Source of the DNA: Semisulcospira habei
Lineage: Eukaryota; Mollusca; Gastropoda; Semisulcospiridae
NCBI GenBank assembly: GCA_036245525.1
Contig: BTPG01000003.1
Location: forward strand, 205,596,035 to 205,660,034
Length of the DNA: 64,000 nucleotides
Direction of reading: 5' to 3'
A program made the position numbers and the translations under genes. Positions 10,321 through 22,490 of this stretch are shown here, in pieces (within the stretch, counting starts at the first letter, position 1; every line of letters begins with the position of its first letter). The notes below the pieces were generated by a model. It saw nothing but the letters and a program-made list of their open reading frames with translations. It searched no databases and was not told the DNA's origin.

Positions 10321-11540
10321 TATTTTTTGTTGTTTTTGCGGAGTAAGTCATCGGACGATCAATATTTGCTGTTTGTCAGAACTGCAGCTAATGGAAACTG
10401 GTAGAAAAGAGACTAAGCAGGCTACAATGTACAGGAGCTGTGACAGGAACACGACGAACAATATATTTTGCGTGTAGGAACCCATATGGCGTGGTAGGGC
10501 CAGACCCTGTTTCTTTCTGACAAGATAGGGCAAGGGTACACTATCTCGTACTAAGTCTGCAGGTCCATTACTACCGTAGGCCCTTAACTGCGGCAAGAAC
10601 AGTACCATGCCTATCCACCCCCTCCGGCCCCTCCTCCCATTTCACCACTTTGTCCTACCCTCCCCGCCACTCCCAACCGCTCACAATAAAAGGGGAAACG
10701 TGTTTAAGTTCCCTTCTGCTGAGATACAGGTTAGAGATTTCTTTAAAAAAATAAAACAAACAAACAAAGAAACAAACAAAGACACAAACAATCGACCAAA
10801 GCATGATTAACCAAATGTCATCGCGGCGGCGCTTTGAGCCGATTTTCAATTGAGATAAAGCGCCTATTTAATGCGCTGATTTTTATTATTATTTTTTAAT
10901 TATTTACGAGGTTGCATGCAAACACCCTTGACAATACTTAATGTCATAGGCTTGAAATTTTATCGTTCGTGTTATGAATACTTTTTGTCAAGCACCAAAT
11001 CCTTCCTATGTTTCATGTTAATCTATCTTTCATAGCCTGTACATCAGTAGATATGGCTTCAATTTTACACCTTTTGTTCCCCACCCTCTCACCTCTGTAC
11101 GTTGAAGTTTTCGGACAGGGCTGCTTTTTGGGGGCAAAAGGCACTGTCCACTTTTTGAAAAACTACATTCTCATTGCAAAAGAATGCAAAAACAAAATAT
11201 TTTTTTTTTTTTTAGATATGCAGCTACTGTCTTGTGCCTACATAGGGAAATGTGCCTCTACCTTCTCTCAGAATTGTACTACACCACTGCTGCTTCTGAA
11301 TTATTGCACGAGTGTATGTGTTCCTTTAGAAAGCTATTTCGGATTTGTAATATTTTCAAAACATTTTTCAGTCTTGGGAATGTCGATGCGGGCATTGTAT
11401 TGTGAGGACCCCGCTGTGTTTGACAAGGTATTCAAGTCATATGCAATCGATGTAACGCTTCTGACGAAAAACGCTCTGTTTATTGCAAAAGCATGATTGT
11501 GGGTAACAAAATGGACTTGATAGACTACAAAAATGACATT
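10321..11540. other. Intergenic stretch without a recognised gene
   Basis: An open frame of 162 codons at 11008-11496 (+) is the longest here, but it has no recognised motif, crosses a T-run, and has no splice or promoter context. I do not call it a gene. Confidence 0.4.
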
Positions 11541-11862
11541 TGAATCTCTTCACAGTCTGTGCCGGCAGCCTGTGCTTTTAAAATTAATGTAATCTCAACG
11601 TCAAATATCCAAAAGGAACATGGCACCAATGCGGTTTCAGCAAGAGGTATAGATCCTCATGAGCCCCCGCGAATTGCAATGTTTCTCCGACATTCGTTTA
11701 TTCAACGCCAAAGAAACCCAGCCGTCCCGGGCACATGGATACTGAGCGTTTCCAGCAAGAGGCATAGATCCTCATGAGCCCCCGCGACTGCGGGGGCTCA
11801 TGAGGATCTATGCCTCTTGCATCCTGATCTTGGTCACTTTATCTCGGCAGTGAATGCGTTAA
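11541..11862. mobile_element. Two fused family B MITE copies
   Basis: A half-copy ending at CCCCCGCGAATTG runs into a complete palindrome (GCAAGAGGCATAGATCCTCA arms, CCCCCGCGACTGCGGGGG centre). The structure ends GGCAGTGAATGCGTTAA. Confidence 0.6.
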
Positions 11863-12018
11863 TTTATTAACGCCTGCCACGTATGCATTGGATGTGGATG
11901 GAGAGAAGACCTGAATAACCAGGAGTCACCGTATATCACGGCCTCGCGTCTGTTTGTGGTGGGGATCATATGCTAAGAAGAGTGTATACAGTGTTTTGAT
12001 ATTTGTCAGACTACAGCA

Positions 12019-12337
12019 ATGAATGCTGCCTGGTGGCTGGCATGTTTCATTATCCCTACATTCGCCTCGGCCATCGCAGATACACGACAGACTACTTTAG
12101 TGGCGGTATCGTCTCCGAAGGATGTCATTTTCACGGAAAATGTGCTGTTTGATTTTCAAGACGCGTCTCTCGTTCGGTGTGCCTGTTTGTGTCAAAGGAC
12201 GGAGAGGTGTGTCTATATCACCTCCCACGCCACCACTGATATGCCGGGAAGGTGCCGCGGGCACTCGGCAGTTATGACGTCAAATAGCCCTAAAGTGACG
12301 TCATTGGGAAGTCATGTGTACACTTCGGAGGAAGCAG
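12019..12337 (+). CDS. Secreted tectonin beta-propeller protein, exon 1
   Basis: First exon of a four-exon gene whose exons keep phase and add up to 1,122 nt (373 residues). The ATG at 12019 opens a clear signal peptide (hydrophobic ACFIIPTFASA, likely cleaved near residue 18). A Cys-rich stretch follows (VRCACLCQRTERCVY and later GRCRGHSAV), reminiscent of a PAN/apple module of the kind seen before lectin domains in molluscs. The exon ends at a GAAGCAG/GTACTA donor, leaving one nucleotide. The product should be extracellular. Tectonin-repeat lectins (Limulus L-6, fish-egg lectins, Physarum tectonins) bind microbial glycans, so a defence or egg-protection role is the likely inference, not shown here. 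Confidence 0.7.
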
Positions 12338-12779
12338 GTACTAAAACTTAAATGCAGCTTTTCATGGTTTGTAAATGATGTTAAATTCAGCTTTTTTAAA
12401 TATACGGAAAAAGGTGCTGCCAAACGAATAAAATGCAAAGTCTTTCCCAGCAAGCATAGAAACACGTTTAGAAAGGACAAGTACAAAAAAAAAAAAAAGA
12501 AAGATAAGTGTGCGTCATTCATTTCTGCATTTATGTCTATTTTAAAACGGGTTTGTATCCCATATATTTGATGAAATTGTATTGTTTTCATTCCTGCGTC
12601 GCACTATCAATCTCTTTAGCGTAAATTTTCCTCTTGACCTAACTACACAAATCTCTGTAGTGACTAATGGCACATTTTTATGCAGCTATTTTGTGAGGCT
12701 CCAGTTTTGTTCTGTAAAAAAGAGGTGAGCACCAAACGTTCTAAAGTACAAAATTACATAGTGTTGTTCAAAACTGACA

Positions 12780-12899
12780 ATGCGCACACTGCAGTTGTTC
12801 GGACGTGGTATGATAAACAATACGCACACTGCAGTTGTTCGGACGTGGTATGATAAACAATACGCACACTGCAGTTGTTCGGACGTGGTATGATAAACA
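12780..12899. repeat. Three tandem 40-bp repeats
   Basis: The unit reads ACGCACACTGCAGTTGTTCG followed by GACGTGGTATGATAAACAA. The three copies are almost identical, which suggests recent expansion. Confidence 0.9.
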
Positions 12900-13019
12900 A
12901 GTAATGATAGTTGTGTCGTCAAACCGAAACAGTTGGACAAATTTATTTGACATTTTCACATTTCGAAATAGCACTATCCGCCGCTGTTTATGCAGATTTA
13001 CAGCTACTTCAGGCAAGAT

Positions 13020-13343
13020 TCACTGGGGATGTGGTATTCTGATAAGGGTCGGGGTCAGACTTGTGAATTTATGGCTTTTTGCTAGGCCCTGGAAGCGGGA
13101 AAACCCCGTCCTGCCAGCCTCTTTTTTCAGTTTAGAGAAGAACCAAAAGTCGCAGTGGTCAAGGCACGGACTGTATGATGGCTGAGGAAGAACACGAACG
13201 TTTTGCTTCTCTGTGTAAGACGCAGTGCCCTTGTCTTTGTGGTAACTGGATTTTACAAGAGAAAACATGATGTTCTGACCAATGAGAGTTGGCCGCTGCT
13301 CAAGAACCGACTTCAACACTTTTGGAAAAATACTTTCTTCCAT
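13020..13343 (-). pseudogene. Mariner-type transposase fragment
   Basis: A 107-codon open frame matching the C-terminal catalytic part of a mariner (Tc1/mariner, DDD) transposase. It shows VLEQRPTLIGQNIMF, then NVRVLPQPSYSPCLDHCDFW, the hallmark V-LPHPPYSPDLAPCDFW region. The residue expected to be the last catalytic Asp in YSPD is Cys here, and the N-terminal DNA-binding part and terminal repeats are absent, so it cannot be active. It lies inside intron 1 of the tectonin gene, antisense to it. Confidence 0.7.
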
Positions 13344-14508
13344 GATATTTTGATATGCCTGTCAAACTATGAAAAATGACATGGACATCTCAGTTTAAAA
13401 AAAAATAGAGAAAACTTTTAGTGTTGCCGTCTATTCTTAAAATCTGACGAAAGTGCCCCTATTCTGTTCTCATCAGAGGCCAAACACTCTTGATTGAACT
13501 GCTTGCAAGTATTGTCCTCAGTTATGACATCACACGGTCTTAGAGGCCATTCATGCTAAACGTTTTGATTAGTTAATCTAAGCGCTCAACTTTCTGCTGC
13601 GTCTGCGTCTGTCAAGAAATGGGGTATCCTTATTGCAGATATGTTGGGGAGGTCATGGTCATTGCGCACTATCTTTTGAACTGTAGCCAGAAATAGATCG
13701 GATTAAGTTCAAGATGTTTCGCAAGATAAAATAAATGCGTATTTTCTTATCAATATGTAAATAAAGAGCAAAGGTTGCTCCTTCCACGCTGAAATTTGAC
13801 AGTCAGACCTGTACTTGCCTTCAATGTCCTCTCTTTCAGAGTTAAATTGCACAATCCCATTGCAGTCAGTGCGAGACAAAACGCAAATACCACATAAGAC
13901 AGCTTTTAAATTCGTTTGGATGTTGGCAGGGCTGTCAATGTTTCACTCTTCTAAAATTGTAGAAATACATTTATTATCTTAGAGTTTTTAAGCCACAGAG
14001 GATTACATCACTTTTCAATGACGTCACACAGCGGCATGGCTAAAGATACCAGCTCTCTATTGAGCACGAATAAAGGGTAAAGGCTGAAATTTCGTTAGAT
14101 ACTAACTGAAATTATGTGACTTGAGGAGTTAACAAATAGCGGGTCAACTACCATTACTTTCTTGTCATACCTCGTAGCCCACATTTGCGACAATGCATTC
14201 ATCACCCAGATTTCATTTTTCGAAATTAGCGGCGAAATGAAAACAAGACGCTATTGGTAGTAGTGGTTTGCTACACGGACCCTTCTAGACCTTATGTGTA
14301 CAATGGTTAATTTGACACTCCACATGCCTACAAGGGCCCGTGCAGCAAACACCTGCAAGCAGTAACTTACATCGTACACCTCCAAGGAATTTCTTCAAAA
14401 ATACTTCCATATACTGATCTTTCATTTTGTGTGACCTTTCAGATGTAGACCAGCGCACATATCTTAACTGATTGTGCGCGAGGTACGAAATACCCACATT
14501 ATGGAGTT

Positions 14509-14664
14509 ATCCTCTGAGGAGTGCATTACAATTGATCGACCATGATAGTTCAAGGGTTGTGGCAGAATAGCTTGGCGTAGGCGGCAAGCTATTCTGCCAC
14601 CACCCTTGAACTATCATGGTCGAGCCATATCTTGCTGTAGTGTGTCGCGGGCAAAATGAGTTAA
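14509..14664. mobile_element. Family A palindromic MITE, copy 10 (left end lost)
   Basis: Palindrome TAGTTCAAGGGTTGTGGCAG with its complement, ending CAAAATGAGTTAA. The TTAACTCATTC left end is missing. Confidence 0.65.
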
Positions 14665-14868
14665 TTTGTTTGATTTTCAGCCTTTTGGATGTCGACTAAC
14701 AGTGTTTGTTGTGATGATTCCTGCAGGACACCGCTACAAAACCCGAGAGCCCAATGATTAAAAGAATGAATGGTATTTTCCTCTGTAACAGGGACTAGAT
14801 CGTCCAGATTTAACAACCTAGCATAAACACGTCAACGCGCTAATCACACATTTTTTTTATATCCATAG

Positions 14869-15009
14869 TGTGTTCGCAGGCAACTACAAGTTTGGACAAA
14901 ATCGTGTGGATCAGTTCAGGTTCTGAAAGATTCCGTGCTGTGTCTGTGGGCGAGGCTGGAGTGTGGGCAATAGGGGAAAACAACACCGTCTGGTATCGCA
15001 CTGGGAACG
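14869..15009 (+). CDS. Secreted tectonin beta-propeller protein, exon 2
   Basis: A 141-nt exon between acceptor ATATCCATAG and donor GAACG/GTAAGA. It supplies the first tectonin repeat: KIVWISSGSERFRAVSVG, then GVWAIGENNTVWYRTGN. The W-x-x-V/I..G.....VSVG..GVWA/G pattern is diagnostic. The alternative acceptor 11 nt downstream would put the repeat out of frame and was rejected. It joins exon 3 through a split GAT codon. Confidence 0.75.
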
Positions 15010-15758
15010 GTAAGATCTTTTTATTAAACAACAAGATGAGGATTTCATCCCAAAGTCTACCGTATTGTTTGAAGCTCAGTTGTGTTATCTTTTATGAACA
15101 TTCAGAGTTGTTCATATTGTTAGGCTTATAATGNGTTGATCCATTTAAAAATAAACAAATTACTGATCGTTTAATTTAGTAGTATTAAATCCTTGATTTC
15201 CAAGAATAGGTCAACACTATCCGACTGAACAAGACATAGATCCTCAGGTGCGAGGGCTTGTGATGCCCTACACCTCTTGTTGACACCTTATATCAGCTAT
15301 CGTGAATTGCAGGAGACTTTTGCAAACCTGTAAAATTGCCCACCAAATGTCCATCTGTAGGGAGAGTTTTGCGTAGTACTAGGACATTGAGTTATCGGCT
15401 ATTCAAAATTACGTGCACTTCGACCATGTTACAAGGACGACTGGCGTCTCTTCCGCGTTGAATCAAAAAGGTTTTCAGACACAGAATCTGCGAACACTGC
15501 AGTGAGGGGGTTAATTAACCCACCCCCACCCCCCACACTTTGGTACCGGTTTCAGGCAACTTTACAAATTTCAAATACAAGCGATCAAAAATCTCTGTAA
15601 CTTCAGTAGCTGAACTGGCCCTTCGTCTGTCTTGTACTGTGTTTGTCTTAAATGGCGTAAATCCGTGTCTGTTACGTGAGTGTGCGTGTTGGGTTTCAGT
15701 TCGCGGCGCTTTGAGTCGATTTGCCCAAATATTGAGAAAAAGGATTTGTATAATAACG

Positions 15759-15816
<58 letters not shown>

Positions 15817-15980
15817 ATCCCTATACATAATTACAGAAATAAATGCATTTCGGCTGCAAATCAGATACATTCAAAACGTACTTTAATTACTAATTTATCT
15901 CTCACTTAAAACTGACCGTTTTCACATTTCTTTTAAAATTTATTTACAGCATGTCAATATCGTATTGTCGAAGGTGCAAT
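15010..15980 (+). other. Intron 2, left part
   Basis: Contains the single ambiguous base (15134), a degraded family B hairpin at about 15225-15290 and a (TTA)n microsatellite at about 15759-15814. No exon seen. Confidence 0.5.
15759..15814. repeat. (TTA)n microsatellite
   Basis: About 55 bp of TTA units. Confidence 0.9.
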
Positions 15981-18900
15981 CATCATCATCATCAGTCCCT
16001 TGCCCGAACTGGGCGTTGGGGGGACTGAAAGGCAGCAGCAACAGACAGTGCTCTCCACTGAGTTCTATTTTGGGCGGTGGCAAGCAAGTCTGGCATCTCG
16101 AGTTCGGTCCATTCTTTTATGTTTGCGACCCAACTCTTTCTCTGACGACCTCGCCGACGACTTCCTTCGAGAGTGCCTTGGAGGATAGTCTTGGACAAGG
16201 TGTTGTGTCGGGTCACGTGGCCAAACCAAGCAAGCTTGCGCCGTTTCACGGTTGCCAGAAGGGGTTCATGTGGGCCCACCAGGGAAGTGACGATGCTCCG
16301 TACATATTCGTTGGTCTTGTGCTCGCGGTACGAGATGCGGAGCAACTTCCTCAGGCACTTGTTCTCAAAGGCCTGGATTTTCTTTTCTGAGTCTGCAAGC
16401 AGTGTCCAAGTCTCACAGCCGTAGAGTAGAATAGACACTACGAGGGACTTGTAAAGCCTGTACTTGATGGTGAAGCTGATGGAGTTACTTCGCCATATCC
16501 TGTCCAGCCTGGCCATTGCGGATGTTGCTGTACCTATCCTGATACGGATCTCTGCTATGCAACTACCGTCTTTGGACAGGGTGGCTCCCAAGTACTTGAA
16601 GCTATTGACCTCTTCTAGCTTCTGGCCATTTATGTGAATATTGCTGCTGCTGTCGCTTGTGGTGTTGATCATCACTTTGCTTTTATCCGTACTGATCTCC
16701 ATGCCATAAGACCCTGCGCTACTTGAAAGTTTGTCTGTCAGGTTTTGGAGCTCACTATTGCTGCCTGCCATGAGGTCAATGTCGTCTGCGAATCGAAGAT
16801 TGCACAGGGATCTGCCACCAATAGAGATTGAAGTATGGTGGTCGTGGAGGGTTTCCTGCATGATCTTCTCCAGGAATATGTTGAAAAGGACAGGAGAGAG
16901 CAGGCATCCTTGACGGACACCGATCGTCGTCCTGAAGAACTCGCCTGACTGATTGTTAAGTAGAACCGCGCTGCAGGCGTTCTTGTAAAGCGCTTCTATC
17001 ATTTGGATCAGTCCCTCCTCTATGTTGAACGATCTCATGACTTGTCAGAGTCCGTCGTGCCAGACGCGATCAAATGCTTTCCTGAAATCAATGAAGTTGT
17101 GGTAGAGTTCGCGCTGATGCTGCATATGTTTTTCGATCAGGACGCGGCAGTTGAAAATCTGCTCTACAGTGCTTCTTCCAACTCTGAAGCCAGCCTGTTC
17201 TTCTGCCAGCAGTTCCTCGGCGAAAGTTTTGAGGCGGTTGAGAATGATTCTAAGCATTACTTTGCTAGGGTGACTTATCAGACTGATAGTTCTGTAGTTC
17301 TGGCACTGTTTCAGGTTTCCTTTCTTGGGGAGCGGGATCACTAGAGACTGTGTCCATTCTACTGGCCATTTCTTTTGCTCCCAGATCTTTTGACAGAGTG
17401 TAGTGAGGACCTTCGTTGTTACTTCTCCTCCATGTTTCAACAGTTCAGCAGGTACGTTGTCTATACCTGGAGACTTTCCTCCCTTCAGGCCGCGTACGGC
17501 TGCTTCCACCTCTTCAGCTAACACTGGCAGGTCTTCAGCCTTCCTGGCCCCAGCCTGGTTGTTTTGGAGGATGCTGGTGTCTGGCTCAGCCTTGTAGTTA
17601 TACAAGTCTCGGCAGTACTCAGTCCATCTGTTTAGTACAGCAGTGTTTTCCGTAAGGAGTTGGCCGCTGCTGTCTTCGATGACTGTGGCTGTTCGCTGTT
17701 GAGTCTTGGTGAGGGTCCTTAGCGTTTCATAAGCCTTCTTGCTGTTGCCGTTTGCCATGCCCTCTTCCACGCTACAACACTGGTCTTCAATCCAATCTTC
17801 TTTGGCTTCTTTCATCCTCTTCCTGATCTTCTTGTTGACAAGTCTGTACTTGTTTGCTGATGTGAGGTCTTGGCCTCTCTTTTTCTTCCAGGCTCTCCTC
17901 TCATCACAGAGATCGAGGATGTCATCGGTGACCCAGGGCTGTTTGCGCTTCCTCTGCTTCCCCAGCACTTCTTCTGCTGTAGAAAGTAACACCTCTTTTA
18001 TATTTCCAGCAAGGGTGTCTACGTCGCAGTCCAAAGTAGCCAAGGCTGCAAATCTGCCTCCCACCTGGGCTTGGAAGAGCTCTTCTACTTCCGGGTCTTT
18101 TAGCTTCTGGAGGTCGAATCTGATGCGAGGGCTCTTGCTATCTCGTTTCAATGCCAGCTTCAACTTGAGGCTAGTAAGGACGAGGTTGTGGTCGCTGCCA
18201 ATATCAGCGCCAGGAAAGGACCTCGTTTGTGCTTTGTTAACGCTGGATTTGAATCGTCGAGGCAGCAAGATGAAGTCAATCTGGTTATGGACCAGGCCTC
18301 CTGGCGATTGCCATGTCACTGTTCTTGACTTCTTGTGTGGATGGAGGGTATTAGCAATGGTGAGACGGTGACTCTGTGCGAACTCTAAAAGTCGCAGGCC
18401 TCTGTCGTTTGTTTCTCCAAGGCCAAACTTGCCAGCTGTTCCTGCCCATTGTTGGTAGGCGTCAGGGCCGATCTTTGCATTCCAGTCACCGAGGACAGTC
18501 AGAATGTCTTTCTTAGGTGTTTTCTTGATGATGTTGTCCAGTTGTTCGTAAAATTCTTCTAATTCTTCATCATCATGATCTGCTGTTGGAGCGTATACTT
18601 GAATGATAGTGATGTTGTGCGGTCGGGCGGAGATGCGGATGGAGATTAGTCTGCTTGACACGGGGGTGCAGCTGATGACAGTTCCAGCCACCTCTTTCCT
18701 TACGATAAAAGCTACGCCATGTTCGTGCTTGGTTTCTTTTCCGCTGAACCAGATTTTAAGGCCTTCATCTGTTGTTGTTTCTCCGAAGCCTGTCCATCGA
18801 ACTTCTGCAAGTCCTACAATGTCCCAGCGATAGCGCTTCAACTCGTGGGTGAGTTCCTTCACTTTGCCGCACTGGTAGAGTGTGCGAACGTTCCAAGTTC

Positions 18901-19316
18901 CGATAGTTATTCCTTGCGTGGGCAGCTTGATGGTGGGTTTGGTTCCAGTAACACACTTGTCGCCCCCACCCTGGAGACCTCCAATGGGGTGCGCGGTCGT
19001 TGGTGATCCGGGCCCCGACCGATCCGGCATGTTATTCTTATTCTGTTGCTTGTCCATCAGTCCTTTCAATGGGCTTAGGCGAACTTGGCGGCGCCCGTCT
19101 CCTCTCCAAGTATTTCAACTGACTGAGAGACGCGTCAGCCCCTCACAACGTTTCGCCCACCAGCAGAAGCGGTTACCGGTGTGTGGCTAGGTAAAGGACC
19201 TGGAGCCAGCTGTGAGAGTTGAGTGCCATGTGAAGACCAGTGCTCCCGCCTGCCCCAAGAGGCGCTGCTGGCTGAAAAGTCAAAGGTACTACTTCTCCAT
19301 GAACACTCTACACCCC
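15981..19316 (-). mobile_element. Full-length RTE-type LINE
   Basis: The element is flanked by a perfect 10-bp duplication AAGGTGCAAT (15971-15980 and 19317-19326), which fixes both ends. On the minus strand it has a 5' UTR of about 250 bp, one long frame (endonuclease then reverse transcriptase), almost no 3' UTR and a short (GAT)n tail. Small size, an APE-type endonuclease and a microsatellite tail fit the RTE/BovB clade. It sits in intron 2 of the tectonin gene in antisense orientation. Confidence 0.85.
15992..19069 (-). pseudogene. RTE LINE endonuclease-reverse transcriptase, one in-frame stop
   Basis: A single reading frame of about 1,025 codons. The first part (17045-19069) begins near MKGLMDKQQNKN and contains an APE-like endonuclease: TIGTWNVRTLYQCGK, DIVGLAEVRWTG, QVYAPTADHDDEE, VLGDWNAKIG and a terminal GSDHNLV. 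The RT follows, with KGGKSPGIDNVPAELLK and FIDFRKAFDRVWHDGL. A TGA at 17045-17047 interrupts the frame where the family has Trp. The same frame resumes with VRQGCLLSPVLFNIFLE, the catalytic FADD box, the YLGA region and a C-terminal WFGHVTRH domain. With one nonsense change the copy is young but probably inactive. Confidence 0.85.
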
Positions 19317-19454
19317 AAGGTGCAATATCAATCAGCAAATGTAATCAATAGTTGATATAAATGTACATATCATTTCATACAAGGTTTGGGCATGAGGCGG
19401 CTTGTTCACATCGGCACAGCAGTTGTTAGTTATTTATTCCGGTTTAACGCCGGC

Positions 19455-19773
19455 CGATTGATTGATTCGTTCGGTGTTTAACGTCCACGGCACCGAAGTG
19501 ATAATGGACGGCCATGACGTGCGTGTTATGGGGGGCAGGTAAATCTATTGCCTATGGAGTACGTCCTGAACACTGATCTACTCAGGCGCACTCCAACTGT
19601 GCCACTTTGATTTACCAGGACCTTTCAACGGACATGCTATTGAACAAATCCGTTTTTCACCCCGGATTGTGAGTCCAGCTACCGGGGCCGGGACGGGATT
19701 CGAACCCACGACCCGGCGATTCCCTTCGCTCTCCTGCTCCGATGTTTAACCGCCTGAGCTATTTCGGACTCTT
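19455..19773 (-). mobile_element. tRNA-derived SINE
   Basis: On the minus strand it begins with a tRNA-like head. The Pol III A box (TAGCTCAGGCGG) lies at about 19752-19763 and the B box (GGTTCGAATCC) at 19696-19706. A body of about 200 bp follows, and the 3' end carries AATC repeats. The tRNA part lacks a convincing acceptor stem at its 3' side, so it is a retroposon promoter and not a tRNA gene. Confidence 0.8.
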
Positions 19774-21980
19774 ATAACGCTGGGCGGGCAAAAAGGCCAT
19801 CTAAAGGCGGTCACATCACAACAGATATCAATGACATAATGCATGGAACACAAGAAGATAATTCCAAATTCATGTGTAGCCTAAGTGCTTTTGGTGGTTG
19901 AAAATGAACAGCGTTTACTAACAGAGCTTAATAAACGTACCCCCCCCCCCCACGCCACCCCCTCCCCCCACCCCCTTAAAAAAAAGCCCTCGTGCCATAT
20001 GCTAGTCCGTGTCGAATTAAGGGCATCAAGACTACACTGTGTCTTCTGCCTGGAAGCGTCATCGTGAAGTAATTTCACTACAAGCACACATTACAAACAC
20101 TTGCTGCGGTTACAGTGGCATGAAGTGATCAACTGTCCGTCAATGCTTCAAATTGATCTTATCTGATGATTGGCCCTCCATGTCATTGTTGCACTGTTAT
20201 TTAACGTACGCACAGTGAGTATCATCGCCATCACATTCCGCTAGTCTTCATTCAGTAATCATAACTCCCGTAGCAAGAATACCCAAGAGGCATCATTTTA
20301 TGAATGTACGCGTTACTTCAATACACAAGTCGATTGGAGATTATGCTGCTGCATCTGTAAACATTACATGTGTAATGTGTCCATAAAAAAGTCAGTCGTG
20401 CAGTCTATACTATTACATGGACTGTGCCAAATAATTCGCTTTATCAGCATGTTAACTGTCCAACCAGTAAACCCAATATTGTCGTCGTTGCCATCGGTTG
20501 AGGTACGCCATTACACCAGTATGTGGATCAGTTGCAATTGAAACCTCGAACCAACGCTTGGCCTTTTGTGCTGATATTTTGCCACAAGAACGGTAGAAAT
20601 ACCTGTAAAGTAACATGCCATAACATTGTATGATTTGCAGACCTGAGAAATTCTAGTGCTGTAGAAGTGCGTATGTCATCGTTTGATTTAGTTTCTATTC
20701 CTAGCTTCTAATTTGTCATGCCAGTAAGTACTGTCGGTAATATCATGATACATCGTGCATAAAGAAACAGCACTTATCTCGTATAATGCTTCGGTCAGCG
20801 AGCGACTACCCTGGGGCTCCAACGAAGTTAGGTGGCAGTCTGAGAGCAAGACTAGTAGAGTAGGTAGGTCTTGGGAGGCTTGACCTGGCGAAATGTATCA
20901 AATCACAGTGAGGAAGTCATTGTTGTAGAGTTGTGACAAGAAACAAAACTAATTCTCCGAATAAAGAGTGTCTCTTTTCCTGCTGGGTAGACATGGGTAG
21001 AAAATTGCACACCAAGCTTGTTTGACCGCGGGTCACTGATCTACCTCCTCATCTGCCTGGTACAACGAACCAAGACTGCGTGCATGGTCTATGAGTGGAC
21101 CAAATTCTCGCGTGTTGCAGCAGAACGGTAACTGACTGACCAAAGTGAGAGCGCGCTTATTACGACCAAAACCAGTCCGCTTGCACAATCCCCTGCATGT
21201 CTGCTATTGGCGGCTTGCGTAGCAAGCCTGGGGCCGTATGCATGTCACGCCATTATTGGTTAATGGTCACAAATCAGCCATTTAACGGAATTCATGACCT
21301 ATTTTAGCGGCCTAATGATTCATTAAATTTATTGTCGTTGTACCCCAAAATTAGCGACCCTAATGTGCGATTATTATGCGGTGGTGGTGAAAAACCCAGG
21401 GACCGCCAATACATGTTGTAAGATGCACGGGAATTTCGTGCTTGGGTGGCTATTTTCAGTTCTCGTCGGATTTCGGCCCGGCGAGGAAGATAAAAGACAG
21501 TTAGTCCATATTCGTGAAAAGCGAGATTTTCATAGTAGCTGCCCCCAGCACGAACTACGCATGCGCCCACTTGTCCAAGCGGAAGGGATTCTCTCCAGTC
21601 TAAACATAAAGTAGCCCGTAACTAATGGCACGGTTGATTGGACAACGTGCATTCCAATTAGATTCCGTACAAATGGTCCATTTACAAATGATCGTTTAGT
21701 CCTAAGGCCATTTACTTTTAATGATGCAATGTGCATATGACCCCTGCTCAAGAAATTGCGTAAATTCTCATCACTCAGTGGACGTGACTGTCCAGCGCGT
21801 GGCCGGCTACTGCGTATTGCAGATGTTTCAGTGAGTTGGGCGCTAACCGTACCAGTGACTCAACCTCCTACTATGCCGTAACACATGTACACCAGAGTTC
21901 TCCGTGTGGTATAAACAGCGTTTGTATCTTACGATACAATTTTAAGTAGGATTTCTCTTTTACCAGCCGACCTATATTTC
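19774..21980 (+). other. Intron 2, unassigned stretch
   Basis: No gene, RNA or repeat family recognised. Short open frames (under 90 codons) at 21304-21751 look like chance. Confidence 0.4.
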
Positions 21981-22216
21981 ATTAACCCTTTAAATGCTGA
22001 TGACAATACCGCTCAGCGGAAAAGATGCGTTAGCCGTCATTGCTACTGCCGGGTCTTTTCCACCGAACTGTATTGTCAAAATCAAGGACTAAATACGTTA
22101 ACCCTTCAGGCGTCCGTGGCGAGTTTGGTCAAGGTGTATCCTGCAGGGATAACAACATCCAGACATCCTGCAGGAATCACCTTGAGCAAAATCGCTACCG
22201 AAACCCAAAGGGTTAC
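21981..22216. mobile_element. Two small TTAA-flanked inverted-repeat elements
   Basis: The first starts ATTAACCCTTTAAATGC and ends near TACGTTAA at about 22101. The second runs from TTAACCCTTCAGGCG to CCCAAAGGGTTA, with weakly matching arms around TCCTGCAGG. Both look like further TTAA MITE families. Confidence 0.45.
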
Positions 22217-22232
22217 TAACAATTTTCTGCAG

Positions 22233-22393
22233 ATTCGGCGCCTTGTGGAGAGACGATCGTATCAGTCGGAGTTTGGAATCAAGTCGTCGGTAAAGAGATC
22301 CTTCAGCTGTCCGTGGGGCCGAACACAGTGTGGGGACTCGGGGCAACAGGTGGCATTAACGCCCGCTCCAGAGTTACGAGGAGTCTTCCACAG
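22233..22393 (+). CDS. Secreted tectonin beta-propeller protein, exon 3
   Basis: A 161-nt exon after acceptor TTTTCTGCAG. It completes a split Asp codon from exon 2 and carries the second tectonin repeat (VSVGVWNQVVGKEIL, QLSVGPNTVWGLGATGG). It ends in phase 0 at CCACAG/GTTTGT. The donor is acceptable but not strong. The next exon begins with GNNWG in the same phase. Confidence 0.7.
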
Positions 22394-22490
22394 GTTTGTG
22401 AGATCCTTTGTGTAAGAACCCCCTGTAAATTCCTATTAAGGTTTAGTACGTGTCAGAAAATAAGGACAAGAACACATCGGCATTGCCCGA

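Larger units (their letters stand above)
12338..14868 (+). other. Intron 1 of the tectonin gene
   Basis: Holds a 3x40-bp tandem repeat, a mariner transposase fragment and a family A MITE. Nothing else was recognised between about 13346 and 14508. Confidence 0.55.

Noticed and set aside
11008..11496. 162-codon ORF on the plus strand
   Set aside because: No motif, crosses a T-run, no supporting context; chance ORF in AT-rich DNA is the simpler explanation.
17739..18371. 210-codon plus-strand ORF
   Set aside because: Antisense shadow of the RTE endonuclease/RT frame.
19696..19773. tRNA gene candidate with A and B boxes
   Set aside because: No complete cloverleaf; the sequence continues into a SINE body with an AATC tail.
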